From NCBI RefSeq assembly GCF_002934605.1, contig NZ_PTJC01000005.1:1798001-1862000 (forward strand): a stretch of 64,000 nt of DNA, written 5' to 3'. The notes below the pieces were generated by a model. It saw only the letters and a program-made list of their open reading frames with translations. It searched no databases and was not told where the DNA came from. Below, piece by piece: positions 62,333 through 64,000 of the stretch (within the stretch, counting starts at the first letter, position 1; the number at the start of each line of letters is the position of its first letter). Origin of the DNA: Neolewinella xylanilytica. GTDB lineage: Bacteria > Bacteroidota > Bacteroidia > Chitinophagales > Saprospiraceae. The translations under genes and the position numbers were made by a program.

Positions 62333-62851
62333 ATGGTCTTCAAAACTACCCGCCGGGATACCCCCGCCGTGCACGCCGGCTCCATGGCCGACATTGCCTT
62401 TTTGCTCTTGATCTTCTTCCTGGTCACTACGACGATCGATCAGGACAGCGGCATCATCATGAAACTCCCCGCCTGGGAGGCCAACCCGCCCACGACGCCG
62501 ACTTCCGAGGTGCTTTCGGTGATCGTCAACGCCGACAACGCGATCATGGTGGAAGGGGAGCCCGCCGGGGTGGGGGAGTTGCCGCGGCTACTCGAGCAGT
62601 ACGTCCTGGACCCGCGGCGCACCCCGCGGCAGGCCGTCGTAAGTCTGGTACATGACCGGAACACGGATTACCGCCACTACCTCGAAGTTTACGACGGTCT
62701 GCTGAGCGGTTACCGACGGCTATGGGATGCGGCCGGTCACTCGGATTACGGCGATAACTATGAAGCATTAGGGGAAGCGCAAAAGCAGCGGATTCGCCAG
62801 CAATTCCCTATGGTGATCAGCGAGGCGGAGCCCAGTGACATCAGGGATTGA
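62333..62851 (+). CDS. ExbD/TolR-like biopolymer transport protein
   Basis: 172 residues from the ATG at 62333. One N-terminal helix (MADIAFLLLIFFLVTTTI) with the functional Asp20, then a periplasmic domain (SEVLSVIVNADNAIMVEGEP, RTPRQAVVSLVHDRNTDYRHYLEVYDGLL). ExbD works with ExbB and TonB to power outer-membrane transport by proton flow. No exbB, tonB or second exbD is adjacent in this window. Its last 11 bp overlap the 3' end of the convergent K+ channel gene. Confidence 0.85.
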   Translation: MVFKTTRRDTPAVHAGSMADIAFLLLIFFLVTTTIDQDSGIIMKLPAWEANPPTTPTSEVLSVIVNADNAIMVEGEPAGVGELPRLLEQYVLDPRRTPRQAVVSLVHDRNTDYRHYLEVYDGLLSGYRRLWDAAGHSDYGDNYEALGEAQKQRIRQQFPMVISEAEPSDIRD

Positions 62852-63659
62852 GCCGCCCCCCGCAGTATTTGCAGTAAATCGCATCCGCGGCGTGCCCTTC
62901 CCGGGCGCAAAAGCGGCATACCTGGGTGCTGACTTCACTTTGTTTATTGGTGTTAATGATCTCGTTCGTGACGATGCCCGTAGGTACCGCGATGATGGCG
63001 TAGCCGAGAATCATGACGATGGCGGAAAGGAACTGTCCGATCTGGGTCTGGGGGGTAATATCGCCGTAGCCCACGGTCGTGATCGTCACGATCGCCCAGT
63101 ATACGGCCCGCGGAATCGACGAGAACCCCTCGTTTCCACCCCCCTCGATCAGGTACATCAATGACCCGATAATGATCACGAGGATGGTCACGGAAAAGAG
63201 AAATACGGCGATCTTGTTTCGGCTGGCGACCAGCGCCCGCCGCAGTTGATCGCCTTCGCTGAGGTACTGGCCGAGTTTGAAAATCCGGAAGACCCGCATT
63301 AGCCGTAGAATCCGGATGATCAGGAAGTATTGGGCGTTGGGCAGCACTAGGGTGAGGTAGGAGGGGAGGATGGCCAGCACGTCCACGATACCGTAAAAGC
63401 TGAGGGCGTACTGCAACGGGCGAATCGTGACCCACAGCCGCAGCACGTATTCGATGGTAAAGATGATCGTCAGGAACCACTCAGTGTACCAAAAGAAAGC
63501 ACCGTACTGCTCGTTATAGTCTTCGGAGCTCTCCAGCATCACGATGATGATGGAGAAGGTAATCAAGCCCAGCAGCACCACGTCGAAGAGCTTCCCCGCC
63601 GGCGTATCCGCCTCGAAAATGATTTCGTGGATACGTTGGCGCAGGCTCTGGTCGGACAT
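62841..63659 (-). CDS. Voltage-gated-type potassium channel with zinc ribbon
   Basis: 272 residues from the ATG at 63659; the frame continues upstream without support. Six transmembrane helices: S1-S3 (about 25-110), an S4 with regular arginines (IIRILRLMRVFRIFK), S5, pore helix and the K+ filter TVGYGD (195-200), S6. The C-terminus carries a CxxC-x11-CxxC zinc ribbon (Cys248, 251, 263, 266). No cyclic-nucleotide-binding domain is present despite two cyclases in the window. Inner-membrane K+ conductance is expected. Confidence 0.92.
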   Translation of the reverse strand: MSDQSLRQRIHEIIFEADTPAGKLFDVVLLGLITFSIIIVMLESSEDYNEQYGAFFWYTEWFLTIIFTIEYVLRLWVTIRPLQYALSFYGIVDVLAILPSYLTLVLPNAQYFLIIRILRLMRVFRIFKLGQYLSEGDQLRRALVASRNKIAVFLFSVTILVIIIGSLMYLIEGGGNEGFSSIPRAVYWAIVTITTVGYGDITPQTQIGQFLSAIVMILGYAIIAVPTGIVTNEIINTNKQSEVSTQVCRFCAREGHAADAIYCKYCGGRLNP

Positions 63660-63706
63660 GAAGGAAGAGGGGTTTAGGGAGTAAGGTAAGGACCGGGCCC
63701 TAAACC

Positions 63707-64000
63707 TTATCCAAGGTTGTTGCGTCGGGGGATCATTTCGGTAATCGGGATCGTGACCCGCACCTGGGTGCCACAGGCCACTCCGTCGCGGTCGTACAGG
63801 TCGATGATCTCTACCCAATTTTGTTCCTCGCTGGAAAGCAGTTGCAGGCGCGACTCGGTAATTTCGGTGCCCCGGCTCTTGTGATCGACCCGAGTGGCAT
63901 CCTTCGCCTGCCGTTCCCGGACTTTTTCCCGGCCGACGCCGTTGTCCGTGACAATCCCCAAAAGGTGATGGTCGTCTTCGTCGATCACGCGGAATTCCAC
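63707..64000 (-). CDS. LytS-type sensor histidine kinase, C-terminal end (partial)
   Basis: The last 97 residues; the gene starts outside the window. Visible are the HATPase boxes VTDNGVGREKV (G1), HKSRGTEITESRLQLL (G2-like, with the Lys-Ser-x-Gly arrangement of the His_kinase/LytS group) and GTQVRVTIPI. The N box and phosphoacceptor histidine lie outside. In Bacteroidota such kinases are often propeller-sensor proteins paired with a LytTR regulator, but neither can be seen here. Confidence 0.75.
   Translation of the reverse strand: MEFRVIDEDDHHLLGIVTDNGVGREKVRERQAKDATRVDHKSRGTEITESRLQLLSSEEQNWVEIIDLYDRDGVACGTQVRVTIPITEMIPRRNNLG

Overview
The window looks like a chromosome segment of a GC-rich member of the Bacteroidota, probably a marine Lewinella/Saprospiraceae-type bacterium. 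The reasons are a type IX secretion (T9SS) C-terminal sorting domain on a large modular surface protein, a DUF3109 protein, the Bacteroidota type of PurF, many Sec lipoproteins with glycan-active domains, a PVC/Bacteroidota-type heme lipoprotein, and -7 promoter boxes of the TAnnTTTG type. Genus is inference; no rRNA or other marker is present.

Layout. 0-16 kb is mostly minus strand and degradative: a CE1-like esterase (cut by the window edge) behind a GH43 enzyme, a dehydrogenase/HEAT/cytochrome c lipoprotein, a divergent isoquinoline 1-oxidoreductase-type molybdenum enzyme pair (+), two esterases, an amidohydrolase, and a pectin-type pair (PL22-like propeller plus GH105) with an unassigned TIM-barrel-like protein. 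No SusC/SusD pair accompanies them. 16-18.2 kb has a membrane protein and a lipoprotein amidohydrolase. 18.44-about 22.1 kb is an AT-rich island with a membrane-bound class III nucleotide cyclase (+) and a DarT-DarG DNA ADP-ribosylation toxin-antitoxin operon (-). 22.3-35.4 kb is again GC-rich housekeeping/accessory DNA: arylamine N-acetyltransferase, GNAT, nitrilase-family amidase, GH39, a THI5/NMT1-like protein, several unknown small proteins, an isoprenylcysteine-methyltransferase-like membrane protein, KatG and an outer-membrane barrel.

35.5-46.2 kb holds a DUF1328 peptide, a prolyl oligopeptidase flanked by two colinear direct repeats, a P-loop kinase-like protein, a Vat-type acetyltransferase, the large T9SS protein and PurF. 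46.3-64 kb holds a second class III cyclase, GH43-CBM6, a two-domain M16 protease, a PQQ-type sugar dehydrogenase, a CrtA-like monooxygenase, an alpha/beta hydrolase, a subtilase lipoprotein with an embedded CxxCH, an M1 aminopeptidase, DUF3109, a polysaccharide flippase, an SGNH lipoprotein, ExbD, a voltage-gated-type K+ channel and the 3' end of a LytS-type histidine kinase.

The genes fit a heterotroph that breaks down plant/algal polysaccharide and protein at its envelope. The least ordinary parts are the AT-rich island, whose left edge abuts a beheaded gene and whose DarTG operon lies between 10-bp inverted repeats reminiscent of integron recombination cores, and the repeat content between genes: the 230-bp repeats around the prolyl oligopeptidase, 139-bp tandem repeats, G-rich microsatellites, and a short GC-rich motif recurring about a dozen times, mainly just after stop codons. 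No tRNA, rRNA, CRISPR array, transposase or integrase was seen.
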